In this document: positions 18,831 to 26,756 of the stretch, piece after piece | Position numbering within the stretch: position 1 is the stretch's first letter | How the letters are laid out: every line of letters begins with the position of its first letter | Virus record (IMG/VR): IMGVR_UViG_3300031952_000040 | Coordinates: 1 to 42,327 of that record | Source of the DNA: a virus | Length of the DNA: 42,327 bases | Direction: 5' to 3' (one strand) | Translations under genes and position numbers: made by a program | Notes under the pieces: model-generated | What the model was told of the DNA's origin: nothing | The model's database searches: none | The model's input: the letters and a program-made list of their open reading frames with translations, nothing else

Positions 18831-19463
18831 TTATCCCAACAAGTTTGCGATATCTACCGCCGATACCATATTAACGATCTGAGCAGTTTGTTCGAGACTT
18901 AATGCCGAAGCCAGATCAAGTGAATCATGATAAGCTCGGTGAGCGGCATTGGCAGCAAACAAAGCAGGGTCATCCAACATGACCGCCGCCAAAACAGCAT
19001 GACAGCAAGAAACGTATTCATGCTCCCGTGGAACCTGCGTCCCCATCTGAGCAATTAGTTTCTCATTTACTGCATGTGCAGATTCTTTGGTCTGATCTTC
19101 GCCACGGAGATACTTTAAGGCCCACTCACGAAACACGGGATTCAATACCAAGTTCATGGCACAGAGAATTGCGAAGGTTATTCGCTGTTCGTTTGTGGGG
19201 AGCGTGATCGGAATCTCATTGACCGTGGTGAGTTTCTCGAATTTACTCCTGAACCCTTCATCCCGAACAAGATGCTCTCCAGCCGCAGTCCAAAGTTTCG
19301 GATTCTTGGTTCCCTCATAACAGGGATACATATAGCAAGCGACCTGGGGGCTATTGTAAACTACAAAGTGATAATTAGGGTTTTCCTCTTCGTGAGTGAC
19401 ATTTGTACCCCACTGAATATCTCTCCAGGTCTTATTGTCTTGATCTGTAATCAGGTAAAACAT
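18831..19463 (-). CDS. Hypothetical protein (210 aa)
   Basis: ATG 19463 follows GGGAATAGG. The start codon shares CATG with the start of the divergent gene at 19462. The N-terminal domain (WRDIQWGTNVTHEEENPNYHFVVYNSPQVACY) looks beta-rich, the rest helical. Several Cys and His in the C-terminal part (YVSCCHAVLAAVML) have no standard spacing. Not recognised. Confidence 0.65.
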   Translation of the reverse strand: MFYLITDQDNKTWRDIQWGTNVTHEEENPNYHFVVYNSPQVACYMYPCYEGTKNPKLWTAAGEHLVRDEGFRSKFEKLTTVNEIPITLPTNEQRITFAILCAMNLVLNPVFREWALKYLRGEDQTKESAHAVNEKLIAQMGTQVPREHEYVSCCHAVLAAVMLDDPALFAANAAHRAYHDSLDLASALSLEQTAQIVNMVSAVDIANLLG

Positions 19464-20106
19464 GAAACTACCTATTCCCAATAGAAAAGAATGGACGATT
19501 CTTTTCATCCTCTTCTCAGGCATTTTTATTGTGTATTTATGTGGGGCTGAAGAACGCACCCATCCCGATGAATACGTTATAAAATTCAATTCGCCCCTGC
19601 AACAACCGGATCACATCACCTGTGGTCCCACTTCTGCTGCCATGATTCTTCACCATTATGATATAAGAGTAACCCCGGATGAAGTAAAGAAGCACAGCAA
19701 AACAGTTTGGTTTAACCAAAACGGCAAAGACATAGGCATGACCAGCCCGGATTACCTCCCCATAGCCATGAACAAGTTCGGTTTGCCCACTTCGATGAAA
19801 TATGGCAATCTGGATGTACTAAAGCACCATATTGCACAAGGCAAACCTTGTATTGTTCTTGTAAGAAGCGGTGAAGTTCTGTGGCACTACATTGTTGTTT
19901 ATGGATTCACCCCGGAAAAACTCATGATCGCCAATCCAGGGAGCGGGACTTTATATGAAATGACTCAGGAAACATTCATCGGATGTTGGTCCTGGGCCAC
20001 CGACATGGACGGAATTGCCTGCGGGAACACATACCTTTGTACTCTATTACGAGCAATGGAGGTTTATCCCTATACCTTCATTTGCCCGGATAAGTCGCCG
20101 AACTAA
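19462..20106 (+). CDS. Membrane-anchored C39-like cysteine peptidase (214 aa)
   Basis: A signal anchor (residues 11-27, WTILFILFSGIFIVYL) precedes a C39-like papain-fold domain: DHITCGPTSAAMIL (catalytic Cys54), WHYIVVYGF (His142) and ANPGSG (Asn158 near the usual Asp). Such domains cleave peptides in bacteriocin processing or in cell-surface proteins. Being anchored outside the membrane, it may act on host envelope proteins or precede a phage entry or lysis step. It begins a rightward run with a metalloprotease-like gene and the terminase. Confidence 0.72.
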   Translation: MKLPIPNRKEWTILFILFSGIFIVYLCGAEERTHPDEYVIKFNSPLQQPDHITCGPTSAAMILHHYDIRVTPDEVKKHSKTVWFNQNGKDIGMTSPDYLPIAMNKFGLPTSMKYGNLDVLKHHIAQGKPCIVLVRSGEVLWHYIVVYGFTPEKLMIANPGSGTLYEMTQETFIGCWSWATDMDGIACGNTYLCTLLRAMEVYPYTFICPDKSPN

Positions 20107-20117
20107 AGGAACAATAT

Positions 20118-21092
20118 ATGGGTGACAGCAAAATCAAACTCTTGATGGTCGCCATTATTCTCACCTTGGGAATTGGCTATGCGTACAAACAAAAACGACA
20201 TGACGCACCCATTATTCAAGAACAGCCCACGCTGCCAATCCCAACTCCACCGGAAAATCCTCCAGCCACGCCACCTGAAGTCATGCCAGTAGAACCTCAG
20301 TTTGATTCCTGGCCTAAAGTCCGCAATGTACAAAATACAGCCCTGGGGAAAATCCTCCAGGATATTGACTCCCATATGCCAGCCGGACATCAATATTCCG
20401 ATGGCAACAAAGTAACCTGGTCGCACGAAACCACCCACGGCATCAATAGCAATATCCGCAATAAACACCAAGACGCATCCAAGGTCAACGGCTTCTATTG
20501 TTTACAAGACCGAGCCTGCGTGATTTACGAACCCAAGACAACCATCCGGGCTATTGCCCTGAAGATTCCCCAGGCTCTCCGAGGACCAAGTTACCAGTTG
20601 TATCTGGTCCAACAAACAAGTGGCTGGAATGATCGACCATTGTATCTCTTTGATGAATGGATCGCCTATACCAATGGAAGTGAAACAGGGAGAGAACTGA
20701 ATCACCAGGGTTGGTATTACGAATTGCTCCAGGCACATAACTTCAATGTGTATTGCATGTATCTGGCCATGACCGTCAAGAAGACCTGCCCAGACTACGA
20801 TGACAAACAAATGAAGGCGTTCATGATGTGGAACATCGAGCGTACCTTCCGGTTGGCCGCACCCTTTGAGAAGCGAGTTATTATGCAAGCAGAACCGGAG
20901 GAAGTCGGCAATATGTTAAAGAAACATTTGCACCATCATGATATTCCACATGGCGGGGACGATAGTGATCCAATCAGAAGTGCATTGGAATATGTCGAGA
21001 AAGTGAGAACCTTACCCGAAGCCGAAGAACTCAGGAAGTTCGCCAGGGACTATTTCGGGGCCGACTGGTGCAAGAAGGTCTATGGATTCTAA
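20118..21092 (+). CDS. Membrane-anchored HExxH putative metallopeptidase (324 aa)
   Basis: An N-terminal membrane segment (residues 7-22) and a Pro-rich linker (40-60) lead to a globular part with WSHETTHGIN (HETTH at 103-107), a zinc-binding HExxH motif, and FDEWIAYTNG (Glu180) that could be the third ligand of a gluzincin. Secretion as an anchored peptidase is likely. The second half is helical and His-rich (KKHLHHHDIPHGGDD). No known family was matched by eye, so enzyme activity is inferred from the motif. Confidence 0.6.
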   Translation: MGDSKIKLLMVAIILTLGIGYAYKQKRHDAPIIQEQPTLPIPTPPENPPATPPEVMPVEPQFDSWPKVRNVQNTALGKILQDIDSHMPAGHQYSDGNKVTWSHETTHGINSNIRNKHQDASKVNGFYCLQDRACVIYEPKTTIRAIALKIPQALRGPSYQLYLVQQTSGWNDRPLYLFDEWIAYTNGSETGRELNHQGWYYELLQAHNFNVYCMYLAMTVKKTCPDYDDKQMKAFMMWNIERTFRLAAPFEKRVIMQAEPEEVGNMLKKHLHHHDIPHGGDDSDPIRSALEYVEKVRTLPEAEELRKFARDYFGADWCKKVYGF

Positions 21093-21134
21093 CCAGATGA
21101 CTACATAAGGTTGCCCTAATTAGGAAGACGCCTT

Positions 21135-22010
21135 ATGCCAAAGCTAACCAGAGAACAAAGCGACGAGATCGCCAAGTGTGCCGCAGACTTTCCCTATTTC
21201 TGTGAGCAGTATGTAAAGATATACGTTACCAAGGGTGTCAACACGGAAATACAGCCGTTCAAACTGCATCCTTATCAGGTACGTTTATATGAGCATGTAG
21301 AGGATAATCGCTTCTCCATATTCAGTAAGTTTCGGCAGGGCGGCTTTACGACGGAGTTAGCGATTTATGGACTCTGGAAGTGCTTGTTCCGGTTGGATCA
21401 GCGGGTATTGTGGTTATCTCCATCGGATCGTGCATCCTGTGATGTCTGTGATCGGATCGTGAAGCGAGTCATTGACCATTTACCGGAATGGATGAAGGGC
21501 AACGTCATGAAGATGACAAATTCCCATCAGAAGTCTTTCCCGGATACAGATAGTGCGATGCAGTTCTATACGCCGGAAGCGGCGTGCGGCAAGTCGGTCA
21601 GTTTATTGATTGTAGACGAGGCCAGTTTCATCAAGGATATGACTAAGCATTGGAAAGCCATGTGGCCTTGTTTGAGTACGGGCGGCAGTGCTATTGTATT
21701 GAGTACCCCCAATTATGATGATGATTGGTTCTGGCAGACAATGGAGGACGCAGCCCTAAAGCTGAATTCATTTGCCATTTATCGCTGCAACTATAAGGAG
21801 CGGCCAGAACATTGCGATCCACAGTGGGAGATGGACGCCAAGAACAATCTCGGTCAGAAGGGATGGGAAGTCGAGTACGAGCAGAAACCTATGGAAAGGA
21901 TACAGATCGAGAAGACCTCCAGGAAGCCCTCCAATAAGCTGTGGCGGTCTATTTGGGATGAATGGGATAGTTCGTCGTCTTTAGCTGAGGAGAGCTTAGA
22001 AAGCGAATGA
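21135..22010 (+). CDS. Terminase large subunit, ATPase domain only (291 aa)
   Basis: It has the order of a T4 gp17-type packaging ATPase: Q-motif-like HPYQVRLYEH, a Walker A-like KFRQGGFTTE (about residues 62-71), Walker B plus catalytic Glu LLIVDEASF (about 155-163), coupling motif VLSTPNYDDD and WEVEYEQKP at the domain end. The family usually has about 500-600 residues with a C-terminal RNase H-like nuclease. Here the frame stops soon after the ATPase. The nuclease may be encoded elsewhere, or this is a truncated or split gene. Confidence 0.75.
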   Translation: MPKLTREQSDEIAKCAADFPYFCEQYVKIYVTKGVNTEIQPFKLHPYQVRLYEHVEDNRFSIFSKFRQGGFTTELAIYGLWKCLFRLDQRVLWLSPSDRASCDVCDRIVKRVIDHLPEWMKGNVMKMTNSHQKSFPDTDSAMQFYTPEAACGKSVSLLIVDEASFIKDMTKHWKAMWPCLSTGGSAIVLSTPNYDDDWFWQTMEDAALKLNSFAIYRCNYKERPEHCDPQWEMDAKNNLGQKGWEVEYEQKPMERIQIEKTSRKPSNKLWRSIWDEWDSSSSLAEESLESE

Positions 22011-22231
22011 GAGATCGCAGGAGGCTGGCTCCGTTCCTTCATGTCAAAGATACGATAAAAGCATTAGCGGCGTCGAGGCGACGGTATCGTTCGATGAAGT
22101 TCGCCAGCTTGCGGGCTTTGATTGTACTTTTGGGCAGAGTGTTAGAGGGAGCCTCAGTGGGGCGATACACGGCGATGGTGAAATCGGTCATGAACGGGCA
22201 AACTAACGATGAGGACGTAAGATGGCATTAA
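22007..22231 (+). CDS. Small basic hypothetical protein (74 aa)
   Basis: ATG 22007 overlaps the terminase stop (ATGA), so it is translationally coupled. The protein is Arg-rich (MRDRRRLAPF, ASRRRYRSMK) with a hydrophobic helix (ALIVLLGRVLEG). It does not carry terminase nuclease motifs. It could be a packaging accessory factor or the degraded end of the terminase gene. Confidence 0.45.
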   Translation: MRDRRRLAPFLHVKDTIKALAASRRRYRSMKFASLRALIVLLGRVLEGASVGRYTAMVKSVMNGQTNDEDVRWH

Positions 22232-22315
22232 GATTTATGTAATGGGGCAAAAATAGTTAATACGTCCACCCGATAGGACACCCGTGATTTAATAGGGCAT
22301 CCCTTAACGGGTATA

Positions 22316-22579
22316 TCAAGCCTGGAAATCGACGTTTGTTACATATCCACCTTGTTCTTCCACTTCAAAGTTATAGTCGAACGGATCATTGCCATTTGAG
22401 AAATTCTTCAATTCGTCCGGGTGGGCTTTGAAATATTTGACAACAACTTTGCGCATTGATGTAAACAAGTAGTCAATAGGATTTAACTTATGTCCGACGA
22501 ACTTCAGTAACATTCCATTTATAGCACGGGTAGTAAGCCTCTTGCCTCTACGATTTGTCCAATAATTGATTGCTGGCAT
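22316..22579 (-). CDS. Small basic hypothetical protein (87 aa)
   Basis: ATG 22579 follows TTGGAGT. The sequence begins INYWTNRRGKRLTTRAINGML and has an acidic end. It lies on the opposite strand to the terminase and after a bidirectional terminator. No family recognised. Confidence 0.6.
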   Translation of the reverse strand: MPAINYWTNRRGKRLTTRAINGMLLKFVGHKLNPIDYLFTSMRKVVVKYFKAHPDELKNFSNGNDPFDYNFEVEEQGGYVTNVDFQA

Positions 22580-22596
22580 ATTACTCCAAAAACGAA

Positions 22597-22633
22597 AAAG
22601 GCCCGATAAGCTATTTAAGCCTTATCGGGCCTT
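22597..22633. terminator. Bidirectional-type intrinsic terminator
   Basis: AAAGGCCCGATAAG (22597-22610) pairs with the complementary arm at 22621-22633; T-runs flank it, TTTGTTTTT on the right and the complement of GAAAAAGG on the left. For leftward transcription it would separate the gene at 22656 from that at 22579. Confidence 0.85.
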
Positions 22634-22655
22634 TGTTTTTCGGAATATTGCCAGA

Positions 22656-22931
22656 CTACGAGAACTTCCGGTCGGCGAACTCCTGCGCCTTGTCAAAGCG
22701 TTCATTGGAGATGTGTTTCGTGAACTTCTTCTTCTGCATCAGTTCAAAAACAGCTTCCAACTGATCGAAGTTGACGGGCTTGGAGAAGTGGACCTTCTCT
22801 TCGCCATTGAGTCTGCCGATGTAGGCTAAGACTTCTTACGTATGTGGATCGGTCAACTTCACCACATTGACGCCGAACCCCGAAAGGTCATTGCGAGTGG
22901 TCGGGGTTTCTTTCACGACTTTCTTCGGCAC
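22656..22931 (-). pseudogene. Small gene interrupted by an in-frame TAA
   Basis: A GTG start at 22931 with SD ATAGGAG opens a frame VPKKVVKETPTTRNDLSG that reaches TAA at 22836-22838 after 31 codons. The same frame then continues for 59 codons of good coding quality (EVLAYIGRLNGEEKVHFS, NFDQLEAVFELM) to TAG. One base change would restore a 91-residue protein. TAA ends normal genes here, so general recoding is unlikely; a nonsense mutation or sequencing error is the simplest reading. Confidence 0.6.
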
Positions 22932-22958
22932 GAATTTTCTCCTATCAAGTGGAAACGA

Positions 22959-23159
22959 TTACCAAGGCGGCGTCCAGTCATCGTCAATGGTACGATGAGT
23001 TGGTTTTTTCTTAGCTGGTTGCTTCTTGTCCTTGTCCTTATTCTTGTTCTTATGTTCCTCAAGACTCTTGAGGAGACTCTGAACAGTCAGTTTTATCGGA
23101 TTCTTCGGAATTGGCAAGACCATCCACTTCGTTGATGTTTTTTTCTTCTTGCTTATCAT
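22959..23159 (-). CDS. Lys-rich small protein (66 aa)
   Basis: ATG 23159 is preceded by GAAGGAAACGTC. Basic sequence (ISKKKKTSTKWMVLPIPK, then HKNKNKDKDKKQPAKKK) with an acidic Trp-containing end. It overlaps the upstream gene by about 100 nt in a different frame, a large overlap, but its start and SD are good. Confidence 0.5.
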   Translation of the reverse strand: MISKKKKTSTKWMVLPIPKNPIKLTVQSLLKSLEEHKNKNKDKDKKQPAKKKPTHRTIDDDWTPPW

Positions 23160-23325
23160 GACGTTTCCTTCTTCCGTCTCTACCATTGAGAGCAGAAGAT
23201 TCCGCTGACCCGTAGTCGAACTCACCAGGGTCAGCGGACACATCTTTCAAGAAGCGTCGAAGTTTACGGTTTCCCGTCTTTTTGACCTCTTGCTTCAGCT
23301 TTCGATAGAATCGCTTGTCGTCCAT
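23059..23325 (-). CDS. Charged hypothetical protein (88 aa)
   Basis: ATG 23325 is preceded by a CTAAATAAGG segment, reminiscent of T4-type late promoters, with AAGG as SD. N-terminal half basic and helical (FYRKLKQEVKKTGNRKLRRF), C-terminal half Ser- and Glu-rich. It overlaps the next gene in another frame. No family recognised. Confidence 0.55.
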   Translation of the reverse strand: MDDKRFYRKLKQEVKKTGNRKLRRFLKDVSADPGEFDYGSAESSALNGRDGRRKRHDKQEEKNINEVDGLANSEESDKTDCSESPQES

Positions 23326-23338
23326 ACCTTATTTAGTC

Positions 23339-24088
23339 TCAGCCCAGCTTGTCTTCGTCCTTCCAAGCCGAGTCAGAAATCTTCTTGAGAATATCGGCAA
23401 CACCTTCGTAGATCATACGACCGATGCGACGAAGCGGGTCGTTGAGCAGAGTCCAAAACAAGGACGGTGGCCAATACACAATCCATGCAGTAATGCGTGC
23501 CTTGAACTTATCTGGAGTCGGCTTTTCAATGCTGATCCGGCGACCAAACCAATCCGAAAAGGTAGATTCCTGTTGATAGGACTTCCAATACGGAAGAAGG
23601 GCTTCGGTCATAACGCCATTGGAGGCCGTCCATGCGTTCAATTCTTCAGTCGCCTTATCAATGGCTTGTTGATGGCTGCTGTGATGGCTGATGGTGGAGC
23701 GATCCGTGTTATTTTGGACAAAGAGCAATGCTGCGCCCGGCTGGGGGCCAACTTCTGCAAGCCAAGACTGCTTATGGTCCCGGTTGTGGTCACGAACATC
23801 TCGAACGAACCACCACCATTTTCCGACATACGGAGAAATGACGTAGAGTGTACCGAACAGGAAATAACCAAGAACAGCCGCCACAGTATAGGCGGGGTTA
23901 TGATACACCCACCTGACTGCATCCCCCAGGCCGGAGCCGCCGAAAATCACCAAGCCCATCACGAGCAATAGTGAGAAGGGCGCTGCCACATACCGTTCAC
24001 GTTCCAGAAAGTATATCAGGAAAATGAATTCGACGGCGATCAGCGCCCAAAACCAAAAAGTACCCACCACAAACAGTTCAAAAAGCAT
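23339..24088 (-). CDS. Polytopic membrane protein (249 aa)
   Basis: ATG 24088 follows GGAAGAAGAAG. Three or four hydrophobic segments fill the first 100 residues (LFVVGTFWFWALIAVEFIF, FSLLLVMGLVIFGGSGLG, TVAAVLGYFLFGTLYVI), followed by a soluble part beginning KWWWFVRDVRDHNRD and a last amphipathic region near WIVYWPPSLFWTLL. A host membrane location is predicted. No transporter or holin family recognised. Confidence 0.7.
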   Translation of the reverse strand: MLFELFVVGTFWFWALIAVEFIFLIYFLERERYVAAPFSLLLVMGLVIFGGSGLGDAVRWVYHNPAYTVAAVLGYFLFGTLYVISPYVGKWWWFVRDVRDHNRDHKQSWLAEVGPQPGAALLFVQNNTDRSTISHHSSHQQAIDKATEELNAWTASNGVMTEALLPYWKSYQQESTFSDWFGRRISIEKPTPDKFKARITAWIVYWPPSLFWTLLNDPLRRIGRMIYEGVADILKKISDSAWKDEDKLG

Positions 24089-24107
24089 ATCTTCTTCTTC
24101 CTTCTTT

Positions 24108-24476
24108 TTACTGGACGACTTGGACAACACCACGAAGTACGAGTGGCTGTGCCAACGGCGTCCAATTGGTCAACTCATTGCTATGCTTCGCTTTACCCCC
24201 GCCGTTCACATTGACGGCCACGGTAATATGTTTGATCTTGTTGTTGCTAGGGACTATTGATGCAACTCCCACAGCAAATACACGTTCATCCTTGCCAACA
24301 GTTGTGGCTGTAACCACGAATTCCTGCCCAATGAATTGAGCAGCGGGTCCGGCCTCGGCATTACCAAGGTTGATCGTCATGTGATGAGCAATTACCTGCC
24401 AATCGCTTGGCGCAACGAATTGTGCCACTAATTTGGCATGAGACTCTGCATCAAGAACTAAGGCGGTGTACATCAT
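24108..24476 (-). CDS. 2H phosphoesterase, tRNA-ligase CPD-like (122 aa)
   Basis: Two H-x-T motifs, HHMTI (H32-T34) and KHITVAV (H83-T85), spaced about 50 residues, define the 2H phosphoesterase fold. The context (YTALVLD-ESH, W-IAHHMTINLG, KHSNELTNW-PL) recalls the cyclic phosphodiesterase domain of fungal-type tRNA ligase Trl1, which opens 2',3'-cyclic phosphates at broken RNA ends. A role in RNA repair or nucleotide second-messenger cleavage is inferred; other 2H enzymes degrade host signals. Start is one of two adjacent ATGs behind GAAGGA. Confidence 0.7.
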   Translation of the reverse strand: MMYTALVLDAESHAKLVAQFVAPSDWQVIAHHMTINLGNAEAGPAAQFIGQEFVVTATTVGKDERVFAVGVASIVPSNNKIKHITVAVNVNGGGKAKHSNELTNWTPLAQPLVLRGVVQVVQ

Positions 24477-24592
24477 TCCTTCTCTCTCTTTTGACGATCA
24501 ATATGGTCCAGTGCTTCTTCAATAGCACCTGGAACTGCCCTGACTCACCATTCTACCACAAAAAGCCATGTTGTAAAGCAGACATGGCCAGA

Positions 24593-25072
24593 TTACTTCT
24601 TTCGGAAGTCCCAGGGCGGGACAGGATGTTTATCGGCCCACAAGCCCAGCTTATGGTTTTTGGCGCATTCTTGTGCCTCGGCCATTTCCGGCGAATGGGA
24701 ATAATCCGTATAGTGCCACGCCCAGCCTTCCTCGATCATTTCCTTGTTGATGTACCTGCCATTCAAATATACCTTGCCGATAACTCGACCATATCGGTCC
24801 TTTTTGGTCCATTCCACTTTAACGTATTTGCCGAATATTTTCTCGCTGAGTGCTTCTTTGGCTTTGTTCCCGAATGGCTGTTTCTTTTCGGGACAGTCGA
24901 TTTCGGCCAAGCGAACCTTCATTTGAATTTTGTCAGGCTGCAACACGGTGATGGTATCGCCATCGGATATGCCTACAACATTTCCTGGGTTGGAAATAGA
25001 AAGGCTTATCCAAATCACTGGAATGAATGAAAGTATGGCAAGAACATAAACCGTCTTGTACAATCTGCTCAT
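24593..25072 (-). CDS. Staphylococcal-nuclease-like (thermonuclease) with signal anchor (159 aa)
   Basis: After an N-terminal membrane segment (about residues 8-25) comes an SNase domain: GISDGDTITV, VRLAEIDCPE (Arg, Asp and Glu in the catalytic spacing of R35, D40, E43), and DRYGRVIGKVYLNG (R87 equivalent). All catalytic residues are present, so Ca-dependent cleavage of DNA or RNA outside the membrane is expected. Its start overlaps the stop of the synthetase gene (TAATG), so the two are coupled. A role in nutrient scavenging or exclusion of other DNA is inference. Confidence 0.88.
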   Translation of the reverse strand: MSRLYKTVYVLAILSFIPVIWISLSISNPGNVVGISDGDTITVLQPDKIQMKVRLAEIDCPEKKQPFGNKAKEALSEKIFGKYVKVEWTKKDRYGRVIGKVYLNGRYINKEMIEEGWAWHYTDYSHSPEMAEAQECAKNHKLGLWADKHPVPPWDFRKK

Positions 25073-26172
25073 TAGTTGATCCTGACGAAATCACGGCGTC
25101 CACATTGAACAACTTGTCCTGGTTGCAGCAACAATTGTTCATCAAAGACTTTGGTGCCGTCTACTTTGACGGCTCCATCTTTAAGTCGTTGTCGGGCAGC
25201 GGTTTTCGAGATATTGCAGCAGGCAACCACGGCATTCAATAGTGAAGAGGCTGGTAGCGTAGGAATATCCGATGGCAGTTCTTTGTTCTGGACGGTCTTG
25301 AGGAAGTGTTCCTGAGCCGCCTGAGCGACTTCCGAGCAATGCAATTGTTTAATGATCTCGACGGCAAGAATCTTCTTCTTGTCCATCGGATGAACATTGA
25401 AAACTTGAAAGTCAAAGAATAAAGGACACCATTCTTCCATGACGGCATCAGGAATAGACATTACCTTCCCGAATACGTCATTAGGGTCTTCATCGAAGAA
25501 GATGCAGTTGCCCAGGCTCTTACTCATCTTCCTTCCATCTGTGCCATTGATAATAGGCATCATGATGCAGGATTGAGGCTTCTGTCCGTTTGCTTCTTGC
25601 AGATGCCGGGCAATCTGAAAGTTGAACAATTGATCCTGCCCGCCGATTTCGATTTCAGATCGGAGGGCAACACTATCCCAGCCTTGGCAGATAGGGACCA
25701 AGAGTTCGTGCATACCAATAGATTGTTGATTGGCAATACGATCTTGGAAAGCATTGCGGCTGGTCATATGCGAAAGCGTGAACTTTGCCACCTGTTTCAT
25801 AAAGGTGGGAAGTGTCATCTGATTGTGCAGCCAGCCATTTTTGCATAGAGTCCATTTTCCTGGGGACTCTGGCCCGAAGTTCTCGTCGCCAAGTATTTGC
25901 TTGATTTGCACGAAGATGGATTCGGCGTTAGCTTCAACATCATCTTCGGCCAATATTGGCCGGGTTGCATCACGACCAGAAGGGTCGCCGAGTTGGGCTG
26001 TGAAAGTTCCCAATACGATTGTGAGTTGATGCCCGTTTTGCATCATCTTTTTGGCGAGACGTAGCGGCACAAGATGCCCCAAATGCAAACGGGGGAAGGT
26101 CGGGTCGATCCCAAACTTCACCCGTTTGCAAGGGGACAAATCGGCATTTTCAGGGAATACTTGAAAAGCCAT
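25072..26172 (-). CDS. tyrS: Tyrosyl-tRNA synthetase (366 aa)
   Basis: A complete class I synthetase of the TyrRS type: FGIDPTFPRLHLGHL (HIGH motif HLGH at 30-33), FTAQLGDPSGR, then VALRSEIEIGGQDQ for tyrosine binding, RKMSKSLGN (KMSKS at 215-219) and a C-terminal S4 RNA-binding domain from about residue 300 (ISKTAARQRLKDGAVKVDG). It would charge tRNA-Tyr, in the cytoplasm, using ATP. At 366 residues it is somewhat shorter than bacterial enzymes (about 400-420). Such an enzyme in a phage is rare. Confidence 0.93.
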   Translation of the reverse strand: MAFQVFPENADLSPCKRVKFGIDPTFPRLHLGHLVPLRLAKKMMQNGHQLTIVLGTFTAQLGDPSGRDATRPILAEDDVEANAESIFVQIKQILGDENFGPESPGKWTLCKNGWLHNQMTLPTFMKQVAKFTLSHMTSRNAFQDRIANQQSIGMHELLVPICQGWDSVALRSEIEIGGQDQLFNFQIARHLQEANGQKPQSCIMMPIINGTDGRKMSKSLGNCIFFDEDPNDVFGKVMSIPDAVMEEWCPLFFDFQVFNVHPMDKKKILAVEIIKQLHCSEVAQAAQEHFLKTVQNKELPSDIPTLPASSLLNAVVACCNISKTAARQRLKDGAVKVDGTKVFDEQLLLQPGQVVQCGRRDFVRIN

Positions 26173-26181
26173 GACTATTGC

Positions 26182-26751
26182 TCACACTAAATCTTTCAGG
26201 GACAGACCCGATGCTCTTGCCTTCTGAACGAAGGCAGTAACCTTCTCGGCAAAGGCGTTGTAATGGGCCATAAGTTCTTCGGGGATCACATCGAAAATAT
26301 CATCGCAGGCATTCTCGGCGTAATCGGCAATGACTTCATTGAGCGCAGCAACCTGATTCTTAGTCAGGTTATGGTCTTTCGTCAGCTTCGCTTCAAATCT
26401 ATGGATGAAGAGATCATCTTCAGTCACTTCACCGTCATAGGCAAAGATGTTGGTGAAGCCATCATCTTGGCCCAGATTTGGACCTTCGGTATTGATGGTG
26501 AATCGAATTGGAAGCACCAGATCAAAGGTGGCTTTCCGACTCAGCTTCTTGCCTTCCTTTCCGAGAGCCATGAATTCCTTCTTGTAGGAATCCAGTTCGC
26601 CGGACGCTTTGAGGGCTTTGACAGCCGCCTTAGTGTCTTTTTCACCTTGTTCGATTGCCCTTGCTCTGGCCTCTACGACCAGTGCTTCGAGTTGCGCAGT
26701 GGACAATCCGGTGAGATCAACACCACTTACCACGGGTTTAGTTTTCGCCAT
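26182..26751 (-). CDS. Hypothetical protein (189 aa)
   Basis: Starts MAKTKPVVSGVDLTGLSTAQLEALVVEARARAIEQGEKD, a helical, charged N-terminal part, then a beta-rich middle (RKATFDLVLPIRFTINTEGPN, DDLFIHRFEAKLTKD) and an acidic helical end. It is 9 nt upstream of the synthetase gene on the same strand. No motif recognised. Confidence 0.65.
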   Translation of the reverse strand: MAKTKPVVSGVDLTGLSTAQLEALVVEARARAIEQGEKDTKAAVKALKASGELDSYKKEFMALGKEGKKLSRKATFDLVLPIRFTINTEGPNLGQDDGFTNIFAYDGEVTEDDLFIHRFEAKLTKDHNLTKNQVAALNEVIADYAENACDDIFDVIPEELMAHYNAFAEKVTAFVQKARASGLSLKDLV

Positions 26752-26756
26752 TGGAC

